Shown: piece after piece, positions 47,943 through 61,765 of the stretch
How the letters are laid out: every line of letters begins with the position of its first letter
Numbering within the stretch: position 1 is the first letter of the stretch
NCBI RefSeq assembly: GCF_001949145.1
Contig: NW_019091404.1
Coordinates: forward strand, 2,158,515 to 2,222,514
Direction of reading: 5' to 3'
DNA: 64,000 bases
DNA from: Acanthaster planci
Lineage: Eukaryota > Echinodermata > Asteroidea > Valvatida > Acanthasteridae
Position numbers and translations under genes: made by a program
Notes under the pieces: model-generated
The model's input: the letters and a program-made list of their open reading frames with translations, nothing else
What the model was told of the DNA's origin: nothing
Database searches by the model: none

Positions 47943-50153
47943 CGTTCAGGTTGCCAACTGCTCCAGTGCAAATATGCAATATGGCTACACGGGGGATTTT
48001 CGTCTGTGAGTCACAGTTTGCAGCTGACAATATTACCTTCGGGTTGTTAACACCGTACCCGCATATTCAGTGTATGGCGCAGAACGCTTGCGAAGTCACT
48101 ATCCGCCTACTGAACTGAATGTTCATCGTCACACCACAGTGAAGTACTTCAACAGAAGCGACGCAATTCCGCGTGCCCACATTTTTTTGAGCCGGTTACC
48201 TGGAGTCGATCAAGTCCAGAGCTCCAAATGCATATCACAACATCAGACTCCAAACGCCCCAGGTTTACTCCCTACGGCTTCTAACCAAATACCGGTACTC
48301 GCTCCACTTTAGAAACACAAACTTCGTGTGTTGTCATCAATCTGCGTTTCTGCCGAGTTTGTATGGCATGACCCTCCAACTGGGTGCTTGTGAGTTTGCC
48401 TCCACTTCAGAGATTACCCAGACTAGCCATCACAATGTTTTTTTCGCTACAGGTGGTTTTGTGAATAGCTGGTCTCACACACAGATGTTGGCTAGCCTTC
48501 GCGTTTAGTACAAAGTCTGAACACACTGAATGCATTTATAAATCTCTTTGTTAAAAATCATGGTACTTAATTTTACTGCTGGGAAACTAACACTGAAACG
48601 ACGCAAAACACTGGAGCGCATGCACACTAAGAAAACAGCGCAAATGCTGTTAAGCGGTTTCCTGCACTTGAACATCTAGCACCTCTTTCTTTCATCACAA
48701 GAAAGTTAAATCTGTGTTTGGGGTACACATTTTAACCTTTTTTTTGCTTGGTATTAATCAAAAGACTGTTTAATATCTACCGCGCTGCATAATGCACCAT
48801 CGTTCCACTTCATTAATGCTCGTTCGCATGGCAACGGTACAGTGGAACTGACGTCTGATGCACTTTTCAAAGTCAAAAATCATGCCCTAAAAGAGTTTTC
48901 GTTAATCAGCTCCAGAAACAAGATCTAAATTATGGCAACTTTTCACGATTCATGAGCAACCCATCCTCCCCCCCTTTTTAAGGAGTTTCTTTCTCCTCAT
49001 CTCGCTCACACCTAGTCCAGCCGGCTGGCAATTTGCCAACATTATGGGCTATGCAAAATGACAACAGTTGAAGGTTTCTGTATAGTGTCTCATGCATGAG
49101 TACACGGAGACATCATACCATATGGCATAGGTATCAATTGCTCTCCATAACACGCGTGTCTGCATGATGATAATGAGCGGTCTTCTTCGTACATAATACA
49201 CGAAACAACGGCTGTTGTGTGATATTTTCGAAAATCAATGTGATTTTTGCTGATGCTTCACAAGTAGGGTATGTGGCTAATCATAACCCTAATAGGCCTA
49301 ATGTTGATGAAAATTGCAAATATTTTCAAGAATCTAAACTCAATGCCAGTTGTTATTTCATATTTTCCTACAGATCTTCGAAAAAATCTGAGCGGTATAA
49401 GAGTCATTGCCTATCTTAGATATTCAAGTGACAGTCATAACGTCTTAATTACTTCACGTAAAATTCCGCTCACGACATCACTCCATTTTGCGCGACCCTG
49501 GGCTGCAGACGATCTGCGGATAAGTGTCAGATCAAATGTAAAAAACTGCCCAGGGACGCGTGCAACTTCATCACAGTATTGATAAACAATTATTTCGCGC
49601 CATCTGGTTAATTAAAAAGCGCGCCAACAGGTAGTTTGCCGTTATGATGTGATTAATTAATGCAACCCTGGATAAATTTATATAAAAGAACATCTCTTGA
49701 AACAGGGTCAACTTATATTTGCTTTGAGAGTTTTGTCTCAATAGAATGCTGGATGATTACTTAAACGGCTACATACGTCAATATTATAAGCAATGGTCTA
49801 AAGTGCATCTCTATGTCTTCTCTACGAGGTGTAATTTCCCTGAAACAGTTATCACTCTGTTTCTATAAATAATTTGTAAAGAATGTTTAAGCTATGCTAT
49901 TCATCTGCCGTCTAGGAGTTGTACAACTCGTGGCAAACAGATTAGATTTTCAGAACGCGACTCACCGCGCATAAATTATGCCTGTTATTTACAGTGGTTT
50001 TTATTTATACCTGTACATGTACGTGTACGCTCATGGAAGGCTTCATTGATTCTAAAATACAGTTACATAGCCCCCTCTGTCGATAAGGGAAAAAATGGTC
50101 CAGATGATGGCTATATCCAACCACGGTCAACCGGCAACCAAACCGGACCCAAC
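47943..50153. other. Region 5' of the diverged SLC7 gene
   Basis: Holds the promoter and any 5' UTR of the minus-strand SLC7 gene in its left part. No factor sites or gene could be fixed. Short open frames only. Confidence 0.45.
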
Positions 50154-50269
50154 ATGCATTTCAGGAGGGCGCCGCCACCTGTGCCAAGCGCGAACCATGT
50201 GCACACGCACGATCAACCACTGACGAAGCAGAGGCCTGCATCGCGCGATCAGTTAGATGCCAAGAACTG
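50154..50269 (+). CDS. Possible first coding exon of a plus-strand gene
   Basis: The ATG at 50154 opens a frame MHFRRAPPPVPSANHVHTH... that runs GC-rich to a good splice donor, AACTG|GTAAGA at 50269/50270. Its base composition stands out from the AT-rich surroundings. It is followed by 13.7 kb without coding sequence, which would fit a long first intron of a gene continuing right of the window. I do not recognise the protein, no acceptor exon is seen, and the composition may have another cause. Confidence 0.25.
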
Positions 50270-53200
50270 GTAAGATCGGTGTTGGTAGTCCCATGGGATG
50301 GGAGAAAGATTGGGCTTAAAGACAATCTGTTAAGGTACGACACTGTCTGCCGTCAAGGCGAAGTTACATTTTCAGAAGTCATGGAAGTAGCCTAGATCAA
50401 AAGTACATGAAGATGAGAGAGGCGAGACGGTACCGGTAAGTCTGGTTGAAACTGGTCGGGAATGGGGGCGGAGGGGGTGTGGCCTGTGGACGCAGCACGA
50501 AGCGATATACATGTATGTATGTTAGTAGCAGTGGGTTTCACCCTGGATCTGCCTATGGTGACAGGTTGTAATGGATGGGACCGGAGAATGGCATAAACTA
50601 GTCATTAATTCAAAAGTAGGTCTAGGCCTACTTCAAGTTCAAGTGGCCGAAGGCTGTTCTCTTTCTCCATGTTTGCATTAAGAAAGAAGTCAGTCATAAC
50701 AGTTTGGCTGATGAGCAGATAAACCATGACTGAACACAGTAAAAGGGACTGACCTCATCTTTATTTCAGTGTCCTGTAAAAATCTAAGATTATTGGGTTA
50801 AAAACAAGCTGATAAAGCTTACCTTCAAAAATCTATATTTTCGTCAGTTGTCATGGTTGTAAATCAGAGGAAAAAAAAGAAACATTGCCATGAAAATTAT
50901 GTTGTATTCCTCTCTGTTTCAACTTCCTGAACTTTTCAAAGTACTTCCGTATATTCCTGTCTTGCTTTGGATGTTACATGTAATTATGCGTGATACACAC
51001 ATGTGTTTGGTAAAATGGAACACAGACACTGCTCTGTATTCTCTTCAATTTAATTGTTTAATTAAAAAAAAAAGTTTAATTCTTCCCACTTTTATTTGTG
51101 ACCCTTACAAAAATGGAAAGCGACATTCCAAATTAAGAGTGAAATGTGAAACAAAGCTCTGCAACGATTGAGTGACTTAATGAGAATCTTAATTACAGTA
51201 TTGTATCACATGGAGTAGCCTGCAACTATATTAGACCATATTACACCGCTGCTCAACCAATGATGATATCCTTCGACACCATTAAAATTTCCTACTACAT
51301 TATCTGTGCCAGTTGGGTGACCTTAACCAGGCATGACCTCAGGCATACCTTGACTGTGCTACATCTGTTCCTGTTTCCAATCGGTTTCCTTTACAGGTTC
51401 CTTTTTAAAGTAGTCAGGCCCCTTAAGCCCATCTCACCTATCCAAGGTGTGAAAACCACAAAAGCCATGGTGTCAGCATGGTGTCTTTCTAATCCTCATC
51501 ATGGGGCCTCTGCATGCAGCCATATGGGTCTACAATAATTAGACAAGTGGTGGGGAGGGAGGGGGCTGGGGGAACATTCCCCTCCCCCCCACAAATTTCC
51601 ATTGCCCCCCACTGAGAAAGCAGATGAATGGCTATTGAACAAGACTAACAAAAACTTGCCCCCAAAAAACCATACCACTGAAAGTTGGTGCCCCCCCCCA
51701 TAAGGTGCTGGTGCCCCCTTTCTGCCCCTAATAGTAAGATCCTAGCTACACCACTGGATTAGAGGAGTACTTGGCAAAGCAGAACTGATTTGAGCAGCTC
51801 ACAAATCATTCCAAATTCCCTCAAAGAACCTGTCACTGTGCGCTGTCAGCTTATTGACATGTTTACTGACAGCAGACAAAGATGAGTCAAGCCCCCCCTC
51901 CCACAGCTCAGCATGCCAATGAATTGAAATACTTGCAAATGGCTGCATCACTTAGTGGTGGTATCAAAGATCAGATCAGGAATGTGAACAGATTAAGTGA
52001 GACCAGAACCCAGGTTTCATCTCTCATTCAAAGTGCAAATATATATCTTTCAGACAGAAGTACATGCCAGGTTCACCATATGGTAGCTTCCCAGTGTGTG
52101 ACTTTTATCTTTTTGCGCTTTACTGACAACACACAGTCAATTATTTCAGAATGTACCAGTGCTGTGTGCAGTGTACATAAAGGTAACAGCAAACATTGTC
52201 AATGAAGAATTACTGCAAACAGTCATACCCATTAATATGTCACTTCCTGTCATTTACAGACTTGCATTATGTACATAAGAAGGCGTTTTTAGGTATTTAT
52301 GCCTATGAAATAATGCTGGAGGGGAAACAGGAGTTTTTAAACAATATTTAATAGGCTTACATTGTATTTGAAAAAACACTGTACGTGTACATAGAGTATT
52401 GGAAGACATTTGAGCATGTCGTGGTTTGATAACAATGAGCGGTCAGCAGCAGAGCAGGTGAATTAACACAAATAAGGCACTGACGTTGCTGCTGTGGGCT
52501 ACGTGTAGTGTTACATTTCCTTCCACATGTATGTAGTTACATTTCATGTCCTGTTATTCTTCCTGCATGAACCATTGCACGGTGATCTGGAAGCCCCCAG
52601 AGTGTGCTGATACCGATTTTGAATGAAAAGAAGATGATTGAAGATATGATTGATTCACATCAATGACTGCCCCTCGTAACTTTTGCATGACTCATAGCCC
52701 TTTGCTTGTTGATTTAAACCAAGTATCACTGTCAACACGTATGTATGTTTTCAGATCTTCAGCAATGACAGTCACGTCGACCTTGGAAGTTGTGGAATTT
52801 CTACCGACTGCGCTTTGCCTGTTTGTCAGTGCTAATAGTACAAATAATAATGAACTACGGGTCAAGAGTTTATCATAAAACCAGCATTTATCCTGCCATT
52901 AGAGGCATGCCCCACTGTGTGGAGATTTTAGGGGCTATTAAATGTTAGGTTACACCATACATATAGGTCATGTGCATACACTGACTACAGTGATTATTCC
53001 TTGATTGGAGAATCAAGTTCAGTGTACTCAACAGGAGAGAGTAACTCCAGAAATTCACTTCATGGGAAATATTTCCAGACTATGATGAAAACTCACTGAA
53101 ACTCTTGTCTGAATTTGAGATGTTTAACCATCATCAATTTGCAAGTGCTGTTGTGTCATGTGTGCCAAACATTCTAAAAAAAACCCAGTGTGTTAAAAGA

Positions 53201-55370
53201 TTTTGAAGCTCATGTTAAGTTTTGTTTTGATCTAGAATCATACATGTACATTTACTCACTGACAATCACCCCAAACAGTTGATTGAAAGTTTGCCCTACC
53301 ATGCCTACAGAGATAAAAGCAGTTGGATCAACAAGAATTACTATGTTCCTCTGGTTTGGGTTTGAATTATCAGGGCTAACCCCAAATCTGTACAATCAGT
53401 GACTTTCTCCAGATGTTGATGTAATTTGATCACAAGGCCATAATAGGTACACTGTAGGCCTCCATTCAGCCACTTTAATTACACTGGGCACTGTACTCAT
53501 GTGGGGACAGTCTGTGATTGAATTTTAGGGCAGGGCTTGGAGTTGCCCAAGCTTGGGCTAATTGAAGGACTTTGTACATGTAGGCACTGAACAATGAACA
53601 GGAAATGTGCTATGAAAATTTCAATTACACATGCCAAAAATTCTGAAGTACTGCAAATGTAACTGACGTGCATTCATAATTTTGATTTGAATTCTGCATG
53701 AAGCATTTTATAGTTGTTACATTTTAACTCACAAGCGTGCAATTTTACCTTTTGGCCTTGCATGTCAATTTTTATTTGAAAAAAAATACAAACAAAACAA
53801 GAAAAACTTCTAAACTGGATAACCTGAAGCATCCACATGTCCCAGAACTGACACCTGTTTATCCACTGGGTCAACAGTACACCCTTCATCAATTTCTTTT
53901 GTCCACCGAGTACAGAATTTGTCAGTAGTAACCAAGCAACTACCAGAATTACCCATTTAATATTTAACTCCTTGTTTATTGGCACCGAAATCAAAGATCC
54001 CGAACGGCTCAGAACTGACCGATGAGATATCCTCAGGGATACAACTTGGTAATTAATAAACAATTGATTTCCTCATCATCGATAAATGTCCACAGCTGAG
54101 TATTGGACAAAGCTAACTCCAATTATCATCAATATTTGTATGGTAATAATGACTGAGTTCTTATCAGTTATGACTCTTGACTTCAAAGGGGACCAACATG
54201 TACCGTACCTGTACATGTGCAGAGTAAATCTTCCTTGTTCAGGAATATTTTTAGAGGGGTCTATTGGTTGGGGTTATGCACATGGTGTGAAACTTGTTCT
54301 GGACATGAATCTGTATCCCAACAAATGAAAAGAAACACTCTCTACATACCGGTAAAACCACACTAAAATTACCTCAGCGAACAGTAAAACTCATTGTTCT
54401 GGTCTAATCTGTTTGTGAGGGTTTTTTGTGTTTGTGTCAGGTTTTGCACCTGTTGAAATGTCATAATTAACTTTCAGGTTGGTGACCACATCCACCCACA
54501 AACTGTGGAAATCAGGGGAGTGAACTTCCACCTTGCTAAGAGTTCTGTTCCCTTTGGGATACCTGGGCCAGCTGAGGCCATGTCTCACATATAAATCTGC
54601 AACCAAGCTACATTATATGGACCTGTGTGTGTGTGATGGTTACAGGTTGTTGAATGTCTAAACAAACACAAATTTACAGGTGGCCACTGGCATAACTGTA
54701 AGAAAAAAATGCATGTTTTTGAGAAGGAAAAAGGATCACTTCAACCTGTTTTTGATTTTTGTCAATTCTCACAAAGTGAACTGCTGAAATTTGTATTTGT
54801 TTCTCAGATGCCCTCTGCGTTGAATTCTTCTATTAAAGTCAGGATTCAACTATTTCCAAGATGTGCCAGGCACTTGTTGGTTGTAGATTTGGGCTGGCAC
54901 AATTAAACAGACATTTGCTTATTATCATAAAATTCTGGCATCAACATTTTGCTGTGCTGGAGCTTGGTGAAGAAAAACATATCCCCACAAGGGTGTGATG
55001 GGTACAATGAAGGCAGGAAGTTATTCACTCACTAGCTGGTCCTTCCTGTTGAGATCATCTTTTTTTCTTCTATTGCCATTCGCACAGCATGATGTCATTC
55101 ATTATTACAGCCAATTACGGATGAGGTCCTTAGAGAGAAGGAAACACACAGGTGGAAAAAAAGTAGTTGTTTTTCTTTGTTCGTGTACATTGTACATTTC
55201 TTATAGCTTACTGTGAGATCAGACTTTCTCGAGAGATAAAACAAATTCTTTACCCAACTTGTACAAGTGAATTTCGCCATAAAAATATGTAGTCCACAAT
55301 CTGGGAAGCTCTGATTCCCAAATCTCACTTGACATGGAGAAAATAAACCTATCTAGTATAGGCAGTTGGT
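50270..55370. other. Non-coding region, likely intronic or intergenic
   Basis: No frame with coding character. A C/G-run tract with TAGCTACACCACTGG at about 51555-51757 resembles the tail of a dispersed repeat. Several TACATGTAC palindromes occur. Confidence 0.4.
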
Positions 55371-55851
55371 TAGGGCTGTGCCGAATACCCAAATATCCAA
55401 ATATTTGATCGATTATCAAATATTTGAATATTATTTTCCAAATTTGAATATTCGAATGCAATTTTCCTGAAAAGGACCAAGGAATTTCCTTTGTTTTAAA
55501 TTAGAAAAATTGTACTATGGAGGCTTTTTTCAAGCAGACTCAAAATGAGAAACGATTCAAAATGTGAATTATTCATTACACAATTTAAAAGGAATAGAAA
55601 TTTTCAACAGGGCAAGGAGTATTGTTCGTCTCTTAATCTTGCTAATATATGGCTGGAGATACCGGTACATGTACTCCTAGACGTGAGAAGCTATTATAGT
55701 GATTATAATGTAAAATTGCGTGCATTATTACAATTGATGTGTGGTTTGTTCCGCAACAGTCTGCCGGTTGGTATAACCGAATACTGAGATATGCGATCGA
55801 ATTGAAGGTCGATTATTTGACTAGTGAATTTTTCCAATTGACTCAGCCCTA
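55371..55851. mobile_element. Non-autonomous hAT element (481 bp) with 8-bp target duplication
   Basis: It begins TAGGGCTGTGCCGAATAC and ends ...ACTCAGCCCTA, the typical hAT terminus. Flanking 8-mers CAGTTGGT (55363-55370) and CAGTTGCT (55852-55859) differ at one base, as expected for a hAT target duplication. The interior is AT-rich with repeated CAAATATTTG and TTGAATATT motifs and has no transposase. Confidence 0.82.
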
Positions 55852-55859
55852 CAGTTGCT

Positions 55860-58469
55860 TCTAGCCATTGAAAGTGACTTCTTTTTTTTATTTTGAAAGA
55901 AAAGACAAACAACCCGGAACCACTGTAACAAGGCCTGACTTACTAGTACACTGAGTGACGAGTGTGTGGGACTGTGTTGACAGTTGGTGGTGTTTCTGCA
56001 CAAAACTGCTTTTAATATACAATGTACAACTGCAATATATACATGTACCACACCAAGCATTTACAAATATAACACAAGTTTGATGAATGTAGTTGAATTC
56101 CTATCCCTGTCAAAAGGAATTGTTAATGAGGTCAGTTCTGTTATTTGTGGATGAGAGTCTTTGTGTGGGTCAACAACACCAAATAATGAATATTTCTTCA
56201 TCAGCCTCGACACATGTCAGAACCAAAATTGATCTGAGCTGAGTGTGGGTTAATGGCCTACAATTAAAATGCCTTCCTATCAGTTAACTGATCATAAATG
56301 ATTGGACTTTATCTGTACCATCTCTTAGTGATATGTGTAAATTCTTACAAATGGGTCATTATGGAGACATTTTGTGGTAAATTTTTCAACCTTAGGGAGA
56401 CATCGGTCATTAAGGGGACAATTGTCTCCCTAATGACCCGGCTACCAGAAGGAGGCCAAATTTTACTGTCCAAATTTTGAGATATATAATAGATTAGTGT
56501 CTAAGTTGAAAACATACGAAGTTTGGTTCAGATCAGATTAGGGAATATTGAATTATAGGACAGTAAAGTTTGTGCACGTTCTTATGGGAATATCTCCCAA
56601 GTGACCCATTTTCGGTAAATATAATCATTCTCTGTATTATAAGGAATATGTAAATTTAACACTGAAAAGTTAATCAGTTTTAACAACGTAACTGCAGGTA
56701 CTACATGTACATGTATTAATAAAACAGCCCGCCAGAATCAAATCTCAGAATAAAGGCTGATGTGATCTGAATGTTGGAAGGATTTTGCAGTTATTGAAAT
56801 AGTAGAATCTACATGCAAGGTTTTCAAAATGTGTAACATTCTCTTGCATACAATTTACCCCAAGTGCATTGAAACAACCGGCTAATGGTAGTTTTTGTGT
56901 ATGGGTCATTCCATTAGGTTGGGGCACAATTTGTGACAGTGTCCTTGTTACATGGGTAACTTTTACCACCTGTCATGACCTGTAGAGTAGGTCATTTACT
57001 CTGTAAAAATATCACACACCGTACCTCTGTATTCTGCCTTGCAAGATGTATTTGGGAATCCACATACAGGGTAGTCATTGCAGGGAAATAGCTGTTCATT
57101 TTTACGGAACCCATTTGGTCACCTTTGTGCCCCAATCTCGTGGAGTGACCCATATGTCAAAGTTCATACAGTGTACATGTATATCAACCTTGTTGGACAA
57201 GCCACAGCAAGCTTGAGGACAGTGTTATCTTGCCAAAAGATTTGTGGCATGGAGTTGAATCAACAACATGCATTCTTATCGGGAGGATTAGGACAAGAAT
57301 TTATTGATTTTGGATGGAATGAAAATGCTCTCAATGATAATTTTGTCTCCTGAACATTAAAAACAAATGTGAACATTCTTTTGTTTTGTTAAAGATTCGC
57401 AGTATTTTTTTTTTGCTGGAGATGGAATTGTGTTGTTTCCAAACCAGAATTTAATACAGGCATTGAGCTACACGTAAAAGGTCAACAACAGGACTAACTG
57501 ATGTTAGTTGAGGATAAGTGGCAGGTATGCAGTGAAAGCGGTTACAGCTTTCAAGAAAGAGTTAAAAGGCACCTCTATGCGGTGGCGTTGGAATGATTTT
57601 CAAAGTAAGGGGGGTAGTTGTAAGACCATCAGGCATTAGCCATTCATAGATTGATCCGTTAGCTCCGCCCTATTATCGGACCCATCAAAAGCTGGGGGCA
57701 TGAGTTGAAACACGAAGAGGTCACCGCCCCCCCCATATCCCCTCTTCCTCTGCTGGTGGCTCAGTCAAAAGTAACTGGGCACCAGTTGCATACAAAATTT
57801 CCTTTGCAGTCAGAGACATTTTGGCTGGTAACAGAGTCTGGCTAAACATAGAAAAAGTGGCTTTGTGAATTTCTGTGCTCGGTACCTGTAGCTCCACGAT
57901 TCATGAACATACATGTACATGTATGTATAAGCTTTGTCAGGATTTCGGTTTCTGTTTCGTTATGTTCAGCAGTAACCCTTGGATATTTAATTCCCTTCCC
58001 CAGCATTTCCCATAATTCTAACTCCACTTTTCAAGTTATACATTCACTAGGATATCCCAGTTGTTCCAAATTTATATGAAGAATATAAAACCAACCCCCA
58101 CTGAGCATGAATATTTTTCTGACAACCAATTAATCAAATTCCTCATCTAGAAGGAAATGGCTCCATGATATTCATCCAACGTGTCAACAAATTCCCCCTA
58201 CTTGACTTGTCCTGACAATTGAGCTTCAGTTGTCAAGAGGTCCAAAGATGAAACCAACCAAACTCAAGGGTTGCTATGATACATGTATGAATTTTTATCA
58301 ACTTAACTAGGACACAGGGTTTGTGGCCTAGGTTCCTATTTACTTGGGTTGACAAGTTTTGTTCCTTTTTCTTTCAGTCATCAAAACTGATACCTAACTG
58401 CAGACTTGCAAGAGCAAACTGCAAATAATAAGTCAATAGAGCAGACTCTATCACAGTTTGTTTTCTTGC
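55860..58469. other. Non-coding region
   Basis: No gene recognised. Repeated GTACATGTA palindromes (near 56040, 56704, 57174, 57910). A C-run and GC-rich patch near 57650-57750 may belong to a dispersed repeat with unclear ends. Confidence 0.4.
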
Positions 58470-58692
58470 AATAAGTCTTTTGCAAGTTAAATTTGAATAG
58501 AAACTTATACACCGAGTTCTTTAAATTCACATGAACATAACAGTTGAATTCTCCTTACTGATGACACTGTTGATATACTTTGTGATTCGGGGCAAGATTT
58601 TGCTTAGTTACATAATTAAGAGACGCCTTGCACCAATACACTGTTTTCAATTAAAAAGATTTTATTCAAATTTAACTCTCAAAAAGCTTATT
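58470..58692. mobile_element. Long-TIR MITE, copy 2 (223 bp, internally deleted)
   Basis: It starts AATAAGTCTTTTGCAAGTTA and ends with its inverse (TAACTCTCAAAAAGCTTATT). It shares TTCTTTAAATTCAC, GTGATTCGGGGCAAG and GAGACGCCTTGCA in order with 35092-35451 but lacks about 140 bp of the right half. Confidence 0.72.
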
Positions 58693-61669
58693 ATTATTCA
58701 GTCCCCGGTATGTTGGCAATCAATTATTGTGTAACCCTCGGGAATTTCATCTTGAAACAATATTTAACAAGATTTCAGTCACTGGGGAGTTTTAAGATAT
58801 TTTCTTGCTCTCAAAATCCAGAGGCAGTTGGAAACTACTAATGTGTTTAAGTTTGACCTTCAGGGATTATCTCCTTGGATTATCCCCTCAGTAATCTTCA
58901 TTAGTTGAAGCGATAAGAGTACAAATGACTTGATAGGTAATTGTTCAGTCAAGCCTTTCACAGGGGGTAATCCCTCTCACCTAATGTAGGCCTCTTACAA
59001 GGAACTCATCCAAGAGGTCTGTGCACCCTGTTGTCAAGGAGCCTGTACTGCAAGGGTGGATTAAACCGGAATTGAATTTGTGTGCCTCCCCATTTCACAT
59101 AAACCATGTGCCGTAGGATACTGAAGAAAAAAATGAAGCCACAGCATAAAGCAGAAACCTCGTCGAGACAAAACGTGAGCTGCCAAACAATTTCCTGAGG
59201 GATTTCTCATTGTGCAGTGATAAATTTGGTTAGATATACCAGAATACTAAAGGTCAACGTACAAGTTGAAAAAGTTTCCCAGGATATTTAGCCTCACACC
59301 TCAAAAATACAGTAAAAAGGAAGATATAAACAAATTGCCCCCCCCCCTTAAAAAGGGCTCTGGATTTGGTCCTTTGTCTCAGTGACAAATAAGTGTTCTC
59401 CACAATTTGTTTTAGCAGGGGGGCCTCCCTACCAAAATGTTAGACCACCATGCTAATGTTTTGCCGCCCCACCAAAATTCTCACTGCCCTGCTATTTCTT
59501 CTTTTGGATTCTCCCTATTCTCCACCATCTTCACAGTTATGATCTAAACGGAAAGAAGTTAACAGCACCCTATGGAGAAAACATGATGAGTTTGCCATCA
59601 GAACATCACAACAGAATACATGTAGCACTTTGTAGCGTTTGTGATCAAAGCCAGACACAGTATAGTACAGTTAGATTCATTTCTTTTTAAATTTCAGTCA
59701 ATTGTTAACAGCCAACTTGACTTGACCCACGAATTGATGGACTGAGAATTACTTGTGGATCAACTTTTGAAGTTGTGAATAATTGAAAGTTGGCCTGCTA
59801 TTAACAGGTCAGAGAGTAATTTAAGTTCAATTGTGGTAAGCAAGGATCATATATACAATAGTGCCCGTTGCAAATCCCTTGTGGACCCTTATTCTGGGGT
59901 TGATGTTAAAGGCTGGTGTACTAGTGCACTTGTAAAGTGGAAAGGGTCCATGTGAAATATTTTGTCAGAAAAGACTGGACAGGGATCGTAACTCCTGATC
60001 CCTTACACATTCTGTAGTCATAGAGTTATTTGGGGATCTTTCAATTGACGTTTTTAAGAACAGAAATAGCCACTCAGCTTTGATTAAGAGAAAAATGTGG
60101 AGTTGTTAGTTCATGCATTCCAAGATTCTTTGCAACAAATATGTGGTCAGTATGTCACACCATGGTTGCACTTAAGGAAATGCTCCACACCTCGCAGACA
60201 GAACACTTGGTCATTGCCAGAAGATTTCTGTCAACGTGGCTCTGAACATGATTCATTTGTCTGTAGGATAAGTGAGTGGTCGATTCTTGCAATGTTTGAT
60301 AAATGAGATCATGAAGTATGGTGGAAGCGCTACCTATATAACGTATTTCCTTTGAAATGTGAGGAATTTAGTCACCTGTTCCTGCACATCCTTGTTTATT
60401 TGACGCACTGTCTATGTGACGTGACGTGACGCAGTGGTGAAGCAAGCTGTGCTGTAAATAGTCCACCTGAAAGTTAAAGCCATTCCACTTAATCAAAGCA
60501 TATTGCATAACAGCAGTTAGGTAGGCACTATTCATGTACAGTGACAAACAGGCAGCAAGTGAAGTGAGTCAAGTGACCTTCACTTTATAATCCAGATATT
60601 CGGTGGAGCTTGGTTACATTTTGCTCGTGTATCCTATGTTAGCTGTGGTAAGTATTGATTGGCCTGTGTGGATTTTTGATGTCATTCATTTTATTTCTAA
60701 ATTCTGGTGTTTTGATACTGGCTACTGTAGTTCCAACTTTAGAGGTACATGTACATGTAAGTGGAAATGTTGTACATCCATAAAGCACTAAAGTTCATCT
60801 TGGTCCTTGAACCTGACACAATGATTATGTTAGATACATGTTCTTGAATCTTTAAGATCTTCAGTTTTCACAATGCCAAAGCACTCTGTGTACTCAGTGC
60901 TTTCTGAGACGGGGAAAAACTTCACAACTTCAACACAAGCTCACCTGTTTTAGTAAAGACTTTAGATTTCTTTTAAAAGTGTTGGAACCTCGCATCCGTA
61001 ATGTATGTGTCGATGTGCTAATCTATGTCACGTGTGGGGACAGACTATGGTTGCATTATAAGTGAAGTAGGATGTTTCTGCCTCCAACATCTTTGACCAT
61101 ATAGTTGTCAGGTCCCTTATTTCGCCACTTACTGATAAATCAATCAGACTTGATAATAGGTGGCAAAATTAGGGACTTGGCAACCATATACACAGATATT
61201 GTCATGGAGGTTAGTATATGCCAGGTATGAACTCCCTGAATTCTGGATAAGATAGACCTGGCAGAAATTTGTCTGCTAATGTCCTTCATTATGTAGCAGT
61301 ATACCCTTGAAAGCAGACCCTCTGGTAAATACATACACACTCTAACTGACCAGCAGGTGTGTTTGTGTTTGGTTCTGGATTTGTTTACATCTTAACTTTC
61401 ATTGATTTGCCTTTGTGGCTGTTTTTGTCTCCACTGAGTCCAGAGGCCGGTGTATGCTTTGCTGTAAATGAGGAAATTTCTCAGGCGATTGGGGTTTCAA
61501 TGCATTATTGATTTCTGGCCGGACTAAGTGACTTGTTGGGGATCTGCACACATTGTAAGACATTGATTGAGCATTGTCAATGCATATACTGTACCAGGAA
61601 GGTGTTAGTTTATTTAACACATGTGTCAGATTCATGTTTTTTATATCTGGAGTCTACTGTTGTGAGACA
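58693..61669. other. Non-coding region
   Basis: Short open frames only. A C-run and a repetitive patch near 59338-59500 (CCCCACCAAAATTCTC-like units) may be repeat-derived. No gene or RNA was recognised. Confidence 0.4.
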
Positions 61670-61765
61670 CAAGACAGTCAAACCTCGTTAATAAGAGCAC
61701 TCTTAATACAACAGTTTGCTTATAACAAGGACGTTTTTAGGTCCCGATCCTTTTGTTTTTCATTG
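61670..61765. mobile_element. Terminal fragment of a pogo/Tigger-like DNA transposon
   Basis: The stretch CAGTCAAACCTCGTTAATAA, then ACTCTTAATACAAC, CTTATAACAAGGAC and TTTTAGGTCCCGATCC, follows the layout of widespread animal elements whose ends read CAGTCAAACCTCGTTATAACG with TTTAGGTCCC inside. The opposite end was not found nearby, so this is a single terminus. Assignment is from memory of the family pattern. Confidence 0.45.

Noticed and set aside
51882-52205. 107-codon plus-strand frame (MSQAPPPTAQ...)
   Set aside because: Helical-looking first half, but then low-quality sequence and no domain; length is within chance for this window.
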